From contig NW_022204731.1 of NCBI RefSeq assembly GCF_008831285.2, positions 32,501-50,285 of the forward strand: a stretch of 17,785 nt of DNA, given 5' to 3'. This DNA comes from Nymphaea colorata (lineage: Eukaryota > Streptophyta > Magnoliopsida > Nymphaeales > Nymphaeaceae). A model generated the notes under the pieces. It was not told the DNA's origin. It ran no database searches and saw nothing but the letters and a program-made list of their open reading frames with translations. Each line of letters starts with the position of its first letter. Position 1 is the first letter of the stretch. This document shows, piece by piece, positions 1 through 8,817 of this stretch. A program made the translations under genes and the position numbers.

Positions 1-50
1 ATGTGCCCGACCAAAGGTGGATTTCCGAAAAATAAGATTTGTGGTAGGCC

Positions 51-103
51 AGGTGATTTTCGTGTTAGCCCGTATTACCCGAGAGCGATCGCCCAAAGCA
101 CCT
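51..103. repeat. 53-bp hairpin core, copy 1
   Basis: First of four ungapped 53-bp copies. It starts AGGTGATTTTCG and ends CAAAGCACCT. The two ends are an imperfect inverted repeat; in this copy the outer stem carries one mismatch (AAAGCACCT instead of AAATCACCT). The centre holds GCGATCGC, an 8-bp palindrome. Confidence 0.75.
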
Positions 104-267
104 GTGAGGTTCGTCGGAGGGGGGGGGGGCTGGTGAAACATTTGCTCGGCTCGATGGACCTTGCTGTAGTCCCTCTTGTGCCCGGTCTTCCGCTGCTTGC
201 GGAAAGTGCTCGGAATACTAGGGATACACAAGGCGGATTCGTACTTCAAAAATACTTATGGTAGACC

Positions 268-320
268 AAGTGATTTTCGCGTTAGCCCCTTCTACCCGGG
301 AGCCGTCGCCCAAATCACAT
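268..320. repeat. 53-bp hairpin core, copy 2
   Basis: Second copy, same length without gaps. The stem GTGATTT / AAATCAC is preserved, while the central palindrome has become GCCGTCGC. It lies 217 bp after copy 1, which defines the tandem period. Confidence 0.75.
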
Positions 321-409
321 GTATGGGAGATCATTTGCATCAATCGGCTGCTGTAGTCCCTCCTGTGCCCGGTCTTCCGCTGCTCGCGGACAGTGTCGGG
401 AACACTAGG

Positions 410-414
410 GATAC
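410..414. repeat. Target-site duplication GATAC, left copy
   Basis: GATAC immediately precedes the TGTTAGG terminus of the solo LTR and is repeated exactly at 4588-4592. Five base pairs is the usual duplication length for Ty3/gypsy integrase. The uninterrupted neighbouring unit (221-227) also reads GGGATAC, which confirms that this is the original target sequence. Confidence 0.9.
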
Positions 415-1113
415 TGTTAGGACCCGGAACCCTGGCCGGACTAGAATCGTCGAACCTAGTCTCGAGTCCTAAATCCAAGATCTCCTGAGGTGAGCCTAAA
501 TCAAAAACCTAAACAAAATATACAAATGAACTACCCGGTCGGACAGGACCCCGGCGCAAACCCAATAGGACGTGAATACACGGAAGGGTAATCCCAAAAA
601 CCTAACTAAGCAAAACCTACTACAATAACTACGAGGGATGTGAGGCTTTACAATCGTTCGCGATACAAGATCACACTCACAACTCACTCAAAACAAACCA
701 TGCAAACCATGCAAACCATCATCCTAGAGCGTACAAACCACACCCAAATTCCCTAGGAGGCTGGTCGGCCCGTGGTCGTGTCTAAGCCAAGGGTCGTCGA
801 GGTACCACTTAAGCCAACAATGGCCGTAGCCGGGCTGAAAAGCAAATACAATAATAAAGCGCCCTGCCCTCGTGTCTATAGGGGAATGGGGGTTATACCT
901 TCCAAGCTGGGGCTTGGATATGATCAGCAAGGGCCACGAGGAGAATTCCAATCCTCGGGCAATACAGCAGCAAGGAGGGAAAGGAGCCGGCTGAAGATGG
1001 CAGCGATGGACGCCCGCGCTAGGAAGTAGATTCGGTGCCGATGGTCTTCACGCTCATCAGGAAAGGATGCCGGACAGCTGCTGGAAATGGCCCTCCTGGC
1101 CGTGCGCAAGGTG

Positions 1114-1131
1114 GTAGTAAGAGCTTACTAC
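1114..1131. repeat. Short perfect hairpin in solo LTR
   Basis: GTAGTAAG, a 2-base spacer AG, then CTTACTAC: 8-bp perfect arms. I saw no counterpart in the other LTRs. It may simply be chance or a structured leader segment. Confidence 0.45.
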
Positions 1132-1189
1132 TGCTGGAAGGATCCCTTTGAGTGAGGGGAGAGCCTTCAAGAACTGGCGGGTTCAAGGA

Positions 1190-2010
1190 AGAACCCGGAC
1201 AAACCTCGACTTATCTAAGGCTCGGGTTGGGCTTGGTTGGACTGGACTCTATAGGAGGTTCGGTCTAGTCAAAGGGGGTTAAGGGTCGGGGTAGGCTTAG
1301 TCCATGGAATTAGGTAAGGATTTGGGGTCGCCTAACTACAAGGGAGGCTAAGGGAGGAAACTTGGGACAAGCGAGCCTAAGCTCGTGTCAAGGTCAATGA
1401 AGACCGAGAGAGAGTTAGGGTCGACTAGAAGGTGGCTGCTACTAGACCAAGCTGATGAGTCCGGGCTAGAAGGTCAAGAGAGGCACTCGAGGTAGGCTCA
1501 AGTCGTCTAGGTTGGCTAGAGAGGAACAAGGATGGGTGGCGGTGTAAATTCCCTAAATCGTCTAAGACAAGAGGAAAAGTGACGGATTAGGACAAGGTCA
1601 CACAAAGAGGTTTTCCTAAGGGGGGAGATGGCGTGAGAGGCAAGCTAGAAGTTGGTTCGGGCTTGGCTGGTCTGGCCAAGAAGAAGCGCCGACTAAGCTA
1701 ACCAAGGGGAAAGGTTCGGTCTAGAACCTTGGAGAACCTAGCTAAGGATAAGAGTTCGGTCTAGAACTCAAGGAGACCTAACTACAAGTGAATCCATCTA
1801 AGGCTGGCTGGGCTAGGTCAAAGCTCGGGTTGACTAAGACCAGATTTGGGTTTGGATGTTGGAAGGGTTGACTTGGACTAGGCTTAGGCTCAATTGTAAA
1901 CGGGTTGACTCGGATCAAGTCAAGACTCAAGAGAGAGAAAGTGGGTGCGGAAGAAAAGGGCGGCTTGGGTCTAGCCGTACAAAGTGGGTTTGGTCTTTGG
2001 CAAGTGTTGA
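1190..2010. repeat. Degenerate GGTTGACT/GGTCAA word-rich region of solo LTR
   Basis: Over roughly 800 bp the plus strand is built from loosely repeated words such as GGGTTGACT, GGCTCGGGTT, GGTCTAG, CTAGGCT and GGTCAA, with no fixed period. The same texture occurs in the downstream LTRs (about 6405-6850 and 15680-16110), so it is a shared property of these long LTRs. No reading frame of note runs through it. Within it, 1711-1784 holds a clearer tandem pair of small hairpins. Confidence 0.5.
1711..1784. repeat. Tandem pair of hairpins with identical loop GGTCTA
   Basis: Two units of about 39 bp. The first contains AAGGTTC-GGTCTA-GAACCTT, the second GAGTTC-GGTCTA-GAACTC. Both are followed by a similar GGAGAACCTA / GGAGACCTAA stretch. 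The loop is identical, while the stem differs in sequence but remains self-complementary. Confidence 0.55.
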
Positions 2011-2858
2011 CTTGATTGCCTTTTGACCGTGGCTACTTTCCACAAATAAGGAAAGGAGGCTCGTGGCTGAGGGGAGTCCAGAAGATGACACGATGGAGTT
2101 CTAGCTACGAGGAAGTAATTCAAAAATGGTAGTGGTTTCCTAATCTAGTTAAGGCAAGGGGCAACGGTCGGGTTAAGACAAGGACTCGATTGAGGGGGTT
2201 GCCTAATGAAGAGAGGTGAGGTGGCGCAAGCAGATTTCCTAACGGGCTGGGGGTAGGGACCAGGTGGAGGTTACCTAAGGTGGCGCCAAGGGAGATCTTC
2301 ACAATCAAGAGAATCGCTAAGAGAGATAGCGAGGAGGAAAAGAAATCCAAAATTTCCTTAGAATAAGGAAGGAGGATCGCACGAAGAAGGGAGAGTGATT
2401 TGGGCTTGGGCCCACTTGAATCTCTCGTAACCTCACAAGGAAGGGAGATTAGAGCACGTGGCAAGAATTGGAGGAGAAGGTGGGGTTCGGTTGTGGAAGG
2501 GGTGAGCTGTAGCAACCGAGAGGGAAAGGAGGAGAAGATAGCTAAAGGAAATTCCTAAGGCTTTGCCATGTGGAACCGTGTGGGTCCCATGGGGAAGGAG
2601 GTGGCTCGCAAGATGGGAGGAAGGGGTTACACGGTTTAGGGAAGTGATAATGAGATAAGCACGAGGTGGCCAGGTGCTTAGGGAATTATGCGTGAAAAAG
2701 GGGTGGGACGGTTTGGGTAAGGACGAGGTGGCAAGCTACTTAGCTAAAAACAAGGGAAGGTGGAATCATGCGATATCTAGAAGATAAGGCAAGTGGCTAC
2801 GATGGAAATAAAATCAAGAGGGTAGGTCGACACAAAAGAAGAAGGCTCTTGGATGGGC

Positions 2859-2868
2859 GACACGTGGC
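2859..2868. promoter_or_regulatory. ABRE/G-box-like motif GACACGTGGC in solo LTR
   Basis: ACACGTGGC matches the plant abscisic-acid-response element / G-box core bound by bZIP factors. The context (CTTGGATGG..GACACGTGGCA) is also present in the downstream element at 7443-7452 and 16712-16721, so the site is shared between two diverged LTRs. It lies about 1.2 kb downstream of the TATA box in the transcribed direction, which makes a promoter role uncertain. Confidence 0.4.
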
Positions 2869-4085
2869 ACAACTAAGGGCTAGGATTAACACAACAAAAG
2901 AAAGAAGAAGACTTACCAAAATTGAAGCCGATGGTAAGGAAAGTGCGATGAAGCACCGGCGGCTAGGGTTGAAGGCCCTAGTGCGCTCCTCCAAGAATGA
3001 CCAAAATACCCCCACAAGCTAGTTAGGAATTCGAATCCACTGGAGCGTAATTCTGTCCTTGTCGTCGGAAAACTCAGGGTGACCGGAAAGAGTGCAGCGG
3101 TCACCGAAGCTAGGACTATTCCGGCCAAGGCTCAATCGTTGTTACAAAAACTCCGATTTTCACCAAATGAACCGAAATGACTCCTTTTCTTTTGGCGATC
3201 ACCTTGACAATGTTTTTCTGCCGTGATCACTCTCTAAACCACCATACTTCACGTATTTTTCTTGCTGTTCTTGCTGGTGGAGTTCTTTTGAAACCGATCA
3301 ATATTTGTATACTCTTCTTCACCGTCGGTTCCTTGATTCTTCCAGATTTGCACCAAGAGATTATAGATCGGATCTAGGCCTCGTAAGAGAGATTCTAAGG
3401 GTGGCTTTTCCGCTGGAATTCCAGAACTAACTCACGGGTTTGGCACCGTGAACCAGTCTTAGAACGAACTAGAAAATCACCTCTAGAATGCTCCCAACGA
3501 CAACCTATTTCCAACAAGAAATCCCAAAGTACTAACCTCGCTTTTAGTCCTTTTTGAAGATGAACGTTGTCCATCCTTCTTCAATCATCCCGGTGATGGA
3601 TCAGCCTCTCAACCTTCTGGTTTTTTGGAAGGAAGGTACCGAATCCACTAGCATGCCGTGGGGAGTATTCGTGGTCTAAGGAGCCGCGCCTTCGCCGGAG
3701 CTACTTCGTGGTTCTTAGCCTTAAGCCGTCGGTCGATAGGAAGGAGGAAGACAAGAAAACAAGGGTGGGGAAGGAAGAGAGACCTTCGGATGACCAGAGG
3801 GAGAAAGCAATGTCGAATCACCTAGGAAACGACAAAGAGAAGAAAAACGTCACAAAGAAAATGACAAAGGACCGAGATTTACCTTGAGGACGAGTAGGAA
3901 AACGCCATGGGGCAAGGAGACGTCAAAAAGGAAGAAGAGAGTGTAAGGCAACGAGAGAGACCACCGCGGGAGAGGGGTGAGCCAGAAAAGACGAGAGAGA
4001 CAAAGGGCCTTGCGCCCAACACCCCAATCAACACATTCTCTTTCTTCAATATTCAATAGCATAATGATTTACAAAGAAGCGAAAA

Positions 4086-4093
4086 CTTATATA
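4086..4093 (-). promoter_or_regulatory. Putative TATA box of solo LTR
   Basis: The minus strand reads GTATATAAGTTTTC here, a good plant TATA box, 494 bp into the LTR in the element's orientation. About 80 nt downstream a GCGCAAGGCCCTTTGTCTCTCT pyrimidine-rich leader follows. The downstream element has a comparable GCGCAAGGCGCTCTCTCT leader after its own TATA box, which supports the placement. Confidence 0.6.
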
Positions 4094-4370
4094 CTACCCT
4101 AAGTGACTCGGTTCACAATCCGAACCGGTTTTTTTACATGATTCAAATCTAATACTAAAGAAATCCAAATCTGAATTAAAGTGGACGCTACCCGTCCAAA
4201 GAATTGTAAACCCACGGATCTAGGATCCGTTTCCTCTTGGGCGCGTGGATGAGCTTGGGTAGGCTCATCCCGATTTGCCTAGGTTCAGCCTAGGCTTACT
4301 CCGTTTGATCTAGGTTCTAGGACTCCGTATAGGTTCAGACCAATCTAGTCGGGTGAGTCCCAAACTTGGA

Positions 4371-4587
4371 TCATGACCGCTTCTGAGGTTTGACCTTGTA
4401 TCTCTTGCACTTGGCCGTTGTTGCTCCGCCCGCTCCGCCCACTGCAATAACTCCAAGCTGCTCTTTAACCTCTTGAGACGATCTATCTAGGCTGGTCAAG
4501 TCATTTTCAGCCTTCACGAGCCCTGCTGGACCTACCTTGGTCCTAGGTTTGGTCCAAACGGACCTAGTATAAATTTGGCTCGTAACA
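4371..4587 (-). pseudogene. pol: LTR-encoded C-terminal tail of Pol (orphan, in solo LTR)
   Basis: In the element's orientation the LTR opens with an uninterrupted 72-codon frame ending in TGA at 4371. It resembles the C-terminus of the downstream element's Pol: both start with Val-Thr at the same codon phase (217 = 72x3+1 nt here, 292 = 97x3+1 nt there), both contain a Ser-Ser-rich segment, and both carry a Gly-Gly-x-Gly-Gly-Ala-Thr motif. The rest of pol was lost when the solo LTR formed, so this is a remnant without a gene. The frame happens to stay open through the duplication into flanking DNA as far as 4619, giving an 82-codon chimeric frame. Its function is unknown. Confidence 0.65.
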
Positions 4588-4592
4588 GATAC
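4588..4592. repeat. Target-site duplication GATAC, right copy
   Basis: This exact repeat of 410-414 immediately follows the CGTAACA end of the solo LTR. The sequence after it (AGAAAGCGAATTCG...TTCAAAAATA) continues the background repeat unit as seen at 228-255. Confidence 0.9.
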
Positions 4593-4644
4593 AGAAAGCG
4601 AATTCGCGCGATATTTCAAAAATATTTAATATTTATGGTAGACC

Positions 4645-4697
4645 AAGTGATTTTCGCGTTGGCCCTTTTTACGGGGGAGCCATCGCCCAAATCACCT
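4645..4697. repeat. 53-bp hairpin core, copy 3
   Basis: Third ungapped copy, starting AAGTGATTTTCGCG and ending CAAATCACCT. The GTGATTT / AAATCAC stem is intact. It belongs to the background repeat that resumes after the solo LTR. Confidence 0.75.
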
Positions 4698-5068
4698 ATA
4701 GGTTAACCACCAGCTCGGATCGACAGACTTGACACCCTTCGACCTTGCTGCCGTCCCTCGTGTGCCCTTTCTTCACTGCGAGCGGCCATTTTTTCTTGGT
4801 TTCGCGTGCTTCCGTAGCTGTCTTTTCAGCTTCTCCTGCGTCCGGTTTTGCCTGGGCCGTTTGTAGTCCACGCGGTGCGACTGCCTTCTTCTCGGCCTCC
4901 GACTGCTGTCAAGGCCTTTGTTTGGTAGGTGCTATGCAACGTGTCCTTCCCTGCCTGGCCCTCGGCCTGCAGTGCTCGCTGTTCCCCGACAGCGCCTGCG
5001 GTGTCCTTTGGGACCGGATCAGGTACACAAGTGGATTCACGAATGGTCTGGAACATTTATGGTAGACT
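4698..5068. other. Diverged background-repeat sequence, no gene seen
   Basis: The first part (about 4743-4790) resembles the TGTAGTCCCTC...TGTGCCC block of units 1 and 2. The remainder is a C/T-rich stretch without a counterpart in the other units. Open frames exist on both strands (4745-5065 plus, 4826-5056 minus) but show no recognisable domain, and I do not call either a gene. Confidence 0.5.
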
Positions 5069-5121
5069 AGGTGATTTTCGCGTTAGCCCCTTTTACCCGG
5101 GAGCGATCGCCCAAATCACCT
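5069..5121. repeat. 53-bp hairpin core, copy 4
   Basis: Fourth copy, with the most complete hairpin. AGGTGATTT pairs with AAATCACCT over nine bases, the similarity continues inward (GCG...GC against GCGATCGC), and the centre carries GCGATCGC. Confidence 0.75.
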
Positions 5122-5313
5122 GCATAGGAGATTGATGCTCGGTTTGACGGATCCCCGTTGCCTTTGTTGTTTGCTTCTTGCTTGTTTTTATCGGTTGTAC
5201 GACGACGGTTTGGTTTGATCGAGAATCTATCTCGCGTTTCAACATTATGCGCCTCCCAAGTTCCGCTTGTCCGCATGGCTATGCCGGCGTGAAGGCGGCC
5301 GTTGGGAAGCGCC
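5122..5313. other. Background sequence up to the insertion, no gene seen
   Basis: No similarity to the other units is obvious after GCATAGGAGA. The last five bases, GCGCC (5309-5313), directly precede the LTR terminus and should be the left target-site duplication of the full element. The matching copy lies beyond the window and cannot be checked. Confidence 0.5.
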
Positions 5314-5805
5314 TGTTAGGCCTCGTCCCGACTAGGCCAGAATTTCCTAACCAAGACGCTCCTACTGCCAAGACCGACTTGAGTACTTCCTAAAAACCAA
5401 AAATCCCTAAGTAAAATTAATACAAACAATCTACCCGGCCGGACAAATCCCGGCGCAAAATCCCTAGGACAAGGTACAAAGAGGTTAAGTTCCCAAACCT
5501 AACTACGGAATAACCTACTACAGACCACTACAAGGGTTACAGGCTAGTACAATCGCGAGCGATACAAGATTACTCTCAACTCACTCACAAACCATTCCAA
5601 ACCATGCAAACCCCTCTAACGAACAAACCACACCCAACAAAAGCAAATGGCTAGGTCTGCTCCTTGCGACCGTGTCTCGGGCAATAGGGCCCTCGAGGTG
5701 CCACAGAGAGGAGCTTGGCCGAAGCCTTGGCTAAAACAGCAAATTAAACAAACTAGATGAATTCCTAATGCAAAAGCAGAATTAACACCCTCCCCGAATC
5801 TACAA

Positions 5806-6400
5806 GGGCTGGAGAGCGTTACCGGCCAAGGCGCTGCCTTGACTATGCCGAGAGACCACGGGGCAGAATTGCCTAGACCCCGGGTATTGCAGCTTACGAG
5901 CTGGCGTGAAGCGCGCGGCCTGGACAGCCTCCTGCTGTCGGACGGACTGACGATGTACTACCGTGGGTAGCCGCCTACTGTCGGAGACGAGCCTGCGAGT
6001 AAGCAGCCGAGACGGATGCTTGCTGCTGGGTGAGGACAGTCGAGCAGAACGTCGGCCGGGACTGCGGTTCACTGTCGTCTGTAGTCAGACAGATGACGCG
6101 GCCGAGCACAGACGGGGCAGCCACATGCTGCCGAGCGTCGAGCTGGATGCGCGGCCTCCTGTCGCCTCTGGTGCAGACGGGGAACCACGGAGCTTTCGGA
6201 AGGTGCAGACGACCGCTTGTCGTCTATGATGCGCCTACGAGATGCGGTGCGGCCGAGGGGGGCGAAAGCCTTGCGGCAGTGCCTACCTACCTGGCACTGG
6301 AAGTGGCTCGGCCACGGGTGTCGGCAGAGGATGCCGACGACGGCGCGGGTGGCCGAGGAGCTGACCGAGGACGGCTAGCGAGCGGCTAGCGTCTCCGGCT
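5806..6400. other. GC- and CpG-rich block of the 3' LTR
   Basis: About 600 bp with many CG dinucleotides and words such as GCGGCC, CGACG and GCCGAG, standing out from the A/G-rich LTR around it. The solo LTR has only a shorter, weakly similar segment (about 950-1150). Frames on both strands are open for 90-128 codons, but high GC makes this expected, and the corresponding frames in the other LTR copy differ in length and reading because of indels. Many of the substitutions between the two LTR copies that I can see fall here and are A/G or C/T changes, compatible with deamination at methylated CpG. Confidence 0.55.
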
Positions 6401-6404
6401 GTTC

Positions 6405-6850
6405 CTGGTCCCTAACTAAGGTCGGGTTAGCTTGGACGGGCGGGGCTCTACGGGTAGGCTGGTTAAGTGAAGTGAGGTTAAGGGCTCGGGTAGGCTAGAG
6501 GAAGCAGAGTTTAGGTGCGGAAGGTGGGTTAACCTACCTACTAGGTGGGCTAAGCAGAGAGGTAGAAGAGGAAGCAAGGCTCGGAAGTTAGGACTTAGCG
6601 ATCTGGTTGGAGAAGAGAAGAGATCACAAGTGAGCTCGGTTGAGTCTGGTCAATGGGACACTCGAGGTAAGCTCGAGTCAACTGGGTTCAACCTAAGATG
6701 GCTCGGGTTTGACCGAGTTCCTACTAGGCTAGGTCAGGTCGGGTTCAGTCAACTTGGGTCAAGACCTAGAAGAAGTTGACTAGGCTAGGTTTAGTCAAGG
6801 TCTAGCGGGGTTAGGACCAAGTGGGTTAGGTCGAGAAGGTGAGAGCCTGG
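6405..6850. repeat. Degenerate word-rich region of the 3' LTR
   Basis: Loose repetition of GGCTAGGTC, GGTTTGACC, GTTGACT, GGTCAA and GGGTTAGG, including a small inverted repeat ACTCGAG-GTAAG-CTCGAGT at 6660-6678. The same texture occurs in the solo LTR. Confidence 0.5.
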
Positions 6851-7260
6851 ATGCTTGCCACTTGGCAAGATGAACGATTTTAGCTAAGACGCGAGACGGG
6901 TTCCTCGCTCTAAGGGGACAACGGTCCACTTTCCTAAAGCTAAAGGGGGTAGACTAAGACACGAACTCGAGAGGGAGGGGCAGCTGGTGACGTGGGCTGA
7001 AGGGGTCTCTCAATGAAGAGGATGATGATGCGTGGAAAGATGGAGGGTTAAGATTAGCTGCAGTTTGGCGAAGTGGGGGAAGTGGCCAAGGGAGGAACGA
7101 GTCCTAAGGTGCTTTTCCTAAAGTTTAGGGGGAGAGGCGCGAGTTGGGGGAGTGGTGCGCTAAGGGGGGAAAAGTAATGGGATAGGTGGCGAGGTACGAG
7201 GACTTAGTGAAAAAGTAACTTCGTGAGGAGGGAGTGCTAGGTCGTGGTCCTCCAGATGTT

Positions 7261-7270
7261 GACACGTGGC
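7261..7270. promoter_or_regulatory. ABRE/G-box-like motif GACACGTGGC (site 1, 3' LTR)
   Basis: The motif contains ACACGTGGC, the plant ABRE/G-box consensus. An identical site is at 16531-16540 in the 5' LTR. It is downstream of the TATA box in the transcribed direction. Confidence 0.35.
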
Positions 7271-7442
7271 TAGATGAGTGGCCAAGGATTAATGCGACTA
7301 GGTAAAAGGCTTAGTCAAAAAGCTAGAGGGTGAGATGGCGTCAAGGGTCCTAGACTCAAGGGAGTAGTGTTCCTAAGGTTTCTCTACGTGGGACACTTAA
7401 GAAATAACTGTAATTCGGATTAGGGAAAAGGCTTGGATGGAT

Positions 7443-7452
7443 GACACGTGGC
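7443..7452. promoter_or_regulatory. ABRE/G-box-like motif GACACGTGGC (site 2, 3' LTR)
   Basis: Second GACACGTGGC in the LTR, also present at 16712-16721. Its flanks (CTTGGATGGAT...) match the solo LTR site at 2859, so this site predates the split between the two LTR families. Confidence 0.4.
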
Positions 7453-8090
7453 AGGATCAAGGGACGAGAATGAACTTACCTAGTTCAGCCTAAGTCGAGT
7501 AGGTTCGCACTTGGTGAAGCCGGTGGCGCGGTTTGAGTGACGCTTCCAACTTTGACCGATGTGCCCTTGTCGCCTTCACTAGAGCTTTCACCAGGGCAGG
7601 GGCAATTTCGTCCTTTCATGCCTGGGATCACGAGCCGGCCGGAAAGTGCAGGACTGATCGGAGAAACAGCAGAATTCTGGCTAACAACCGAACTCTCTAT
7701 TCCACCGTCGGATGGGGCTCGGAATATACCAATGCGATGCTTGGAGGCTAGCGCTTCCAGCAAGCGTCCGAATGATGATATTCCACAGATAAAGCTCTCA
7801 ATACAGCAGAGTTGGCTCTGCTATACCGAGGGGCAGGTTGGCAGAAACAGGCCGTAGGATCTAACTCGGATTCGTGGCTGTTTCCTCAATCGCCAACCGA
7901 ACTTGGGCGCGGTTAAGTCGCCGGTAACATTACTTCCTCAAAATGGATTGAATCGCGTCTAGAGAGAGTCTTCACCGAAGAATCTCAAGATCTGCTCTCG
8001 GGTAGGCCGAGAGAAGAACGTGAACCTGGGAGTGCTCTCCCCTAGATCGAGAATCTAATCAATTTGGAGAAAGCTTTGAAACCAAACTAC

Positions 8091-8098
8091 TAACCTTT
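8091..8098 (-). other. Possible 5' splice site in the LTR leader
   Basis: The minus strand reads GAAAG|GTTAGTAG here, a plausible plant donor about 440 nt after the TATA box. The solo LTR has CTCAAG|GTAAATC (GT at 3882-3881) at about 200 nt after its TATA box. This is an inference from consensus only. Confidence 0.25.
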
Positions 8099-8537
8099 CA
8101 CCGTCGATATTGAATCCGTTTTCCAGATTCAACCTTCCCTGCTGCAGCGCCGGCCTTTCAACTTCACCGTGACCGTGAAGAAGGTGCTGGTTTCTGCAGA
8201 ACTGCTGTTCGGATGGGGAAGAAGCCGGGGACAAGGGAGGGACCTTCGCCGGTGAGGAAGAAGATCCGCCGCAAGCCTTCTAACCCGAGCGTTGGCTGGT
8301 TCACCGGCGGTGCTCCGAGTTCTTCAATGGAGGAAGAAACGCCACGGTAGAAGGGGGCGCGAGGGGATGAGAGGGCACAAGCTTGCACTCACGAGCAAGG
8401 GCTGTGCTTTGATTTCGGATTCAGAGTTCCTCGAGAATGAGGAGGGAGAGCCAAACCTCGCACGGAGGAGAGAGAGCGCCTTGCGCAAAATGCCTTCAAT
8501 TCCTTAATCTTTGATACAAATTACATTGATCCAAAAA

Positions 8538-8545
8538 TATTTATA
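8538..8545 (-). promoter_or_regulatory. Putative TATA box of the LTR promoter
   Basis: The minus strand reads AGTATAAATATTTTTGG: TATAAATA at 8545-8538, about 620 bp into the LTR and 325 nt past the pol stop. Expected transcription start is about 30 nt on, near 8508, before a GCGCAAGGCGCTCTCTCT leader. The 5' LTR copy of this box would be near 17795-17802, just outside the window; the expected start site (about 17765) is just inside it. Confidence 0.65.
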
Positions 8546-8817
8546 CTAATCCTATTTGAGCGAGTCTACAATCCAGATCTCACTCTCTACCCAAGACCCA
8601 AATCCAAAATGCCAAGCACAACCCGCTAGGCTAGGTTCCTACCTCGAGTTCTACTATTGACAAGCCTAAGACTAACTTATTTACTCGAGAAACATAAAGC
8701 AAAACCGGGCCTAATGCCCATGCGCAAAGGAAAAGGTTCGAGCCCCTGGATCTTTTGAACCCAGGGTGGGGACCTCGTGAGGGGACCCGCCCTCACTTCG
8801 GTTTGTTTGACTCAAGA

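Larger units (their letters stand above)
1..414. repeat. Background tandem repeat, units 1 and 2
   Basis: Two adjacent units of roughly 215 bp are visible. Each begins near a GGTAG(A/G)CCA word (44 and 259), contains the 53-bp hairpin core, and later has a block starting near TGTAGTCCCTC and ending in CTAGGGATAC (about 160-227 and 347-414). Unit 2 is interrupted at 414 by the solo LTR and resumes at 4593 with a segment matching the unit 1 sequence after GGGATAC. A run of eleven or more G lies near 119-129. I see no credible protein here; the short open frames are not conserved between the two units. The family is unknown to me. It could be a satellite-like array or tandem repeats inside an older element. 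Confidence 0.7.
415..4587 (-). mobile_element. Solo LTR of a Ty3/gypsy element (4,173 bp)
   Basis: The segment starts TGTTAGGACC and ends GCTCGTAACA on the plus strand, with TG...CA ends, a matched TGTTA/TAACA terminal inverted repeat and a perfect GATAC duplication on both sides. No internal region or second LTR is present, so this is a solo LTR, the usual product of recombination between the two LTRs of one element. Its first several hundred bases (about 415-860) resemble the start of the LTR at 5314, sharing blocks such as CTACCCGG(T/C)CGGACA and AACCATGCAAACC. Its last 220 bases resemble the pol-tail part of that LTR. The middle is largely unalignable by eye. Orientation is inferred as minus from the TATA box and the tail frame. 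It is a diverged relative of the downstream element, not a copy of it. Confidence 0.9.

Noticed and set aside
2120-2515. A 131-codon minus-strand frame in the solo LTR
   Set aside because: Leu/Ser/Pro-rich translation of purine-rich DNA. No counterpart is preserved in the other LTR family.
4745-5065. A 106-codon plus-strand frame in the background repeat
   Set aside because: Cys/Ser/Ala-rich translation without recognisable domain, and overlapping a comparable minus-strand frame.
5309-5313. GCGCC as the left target-site duplication of the full element
   Set aside because: Plausible by position, but the right partner lies outside the window, so it is not listed as a confirmed duplication.
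5800-6389. Open frames of 88-119 codons in the GC-rich LTR block, also seen at 15075-15662
   Set aside because: They overlap on both strands, have low-complexity composition, and differ in length and frame between the two LTR copies through indels. No domain is recognisable.
8748-8760. GGTTCGAGCCCC resembling a tRNA T-arm/B box
   Set aside because: No A box, anticodon arm or acceptor pairing could be found around it.
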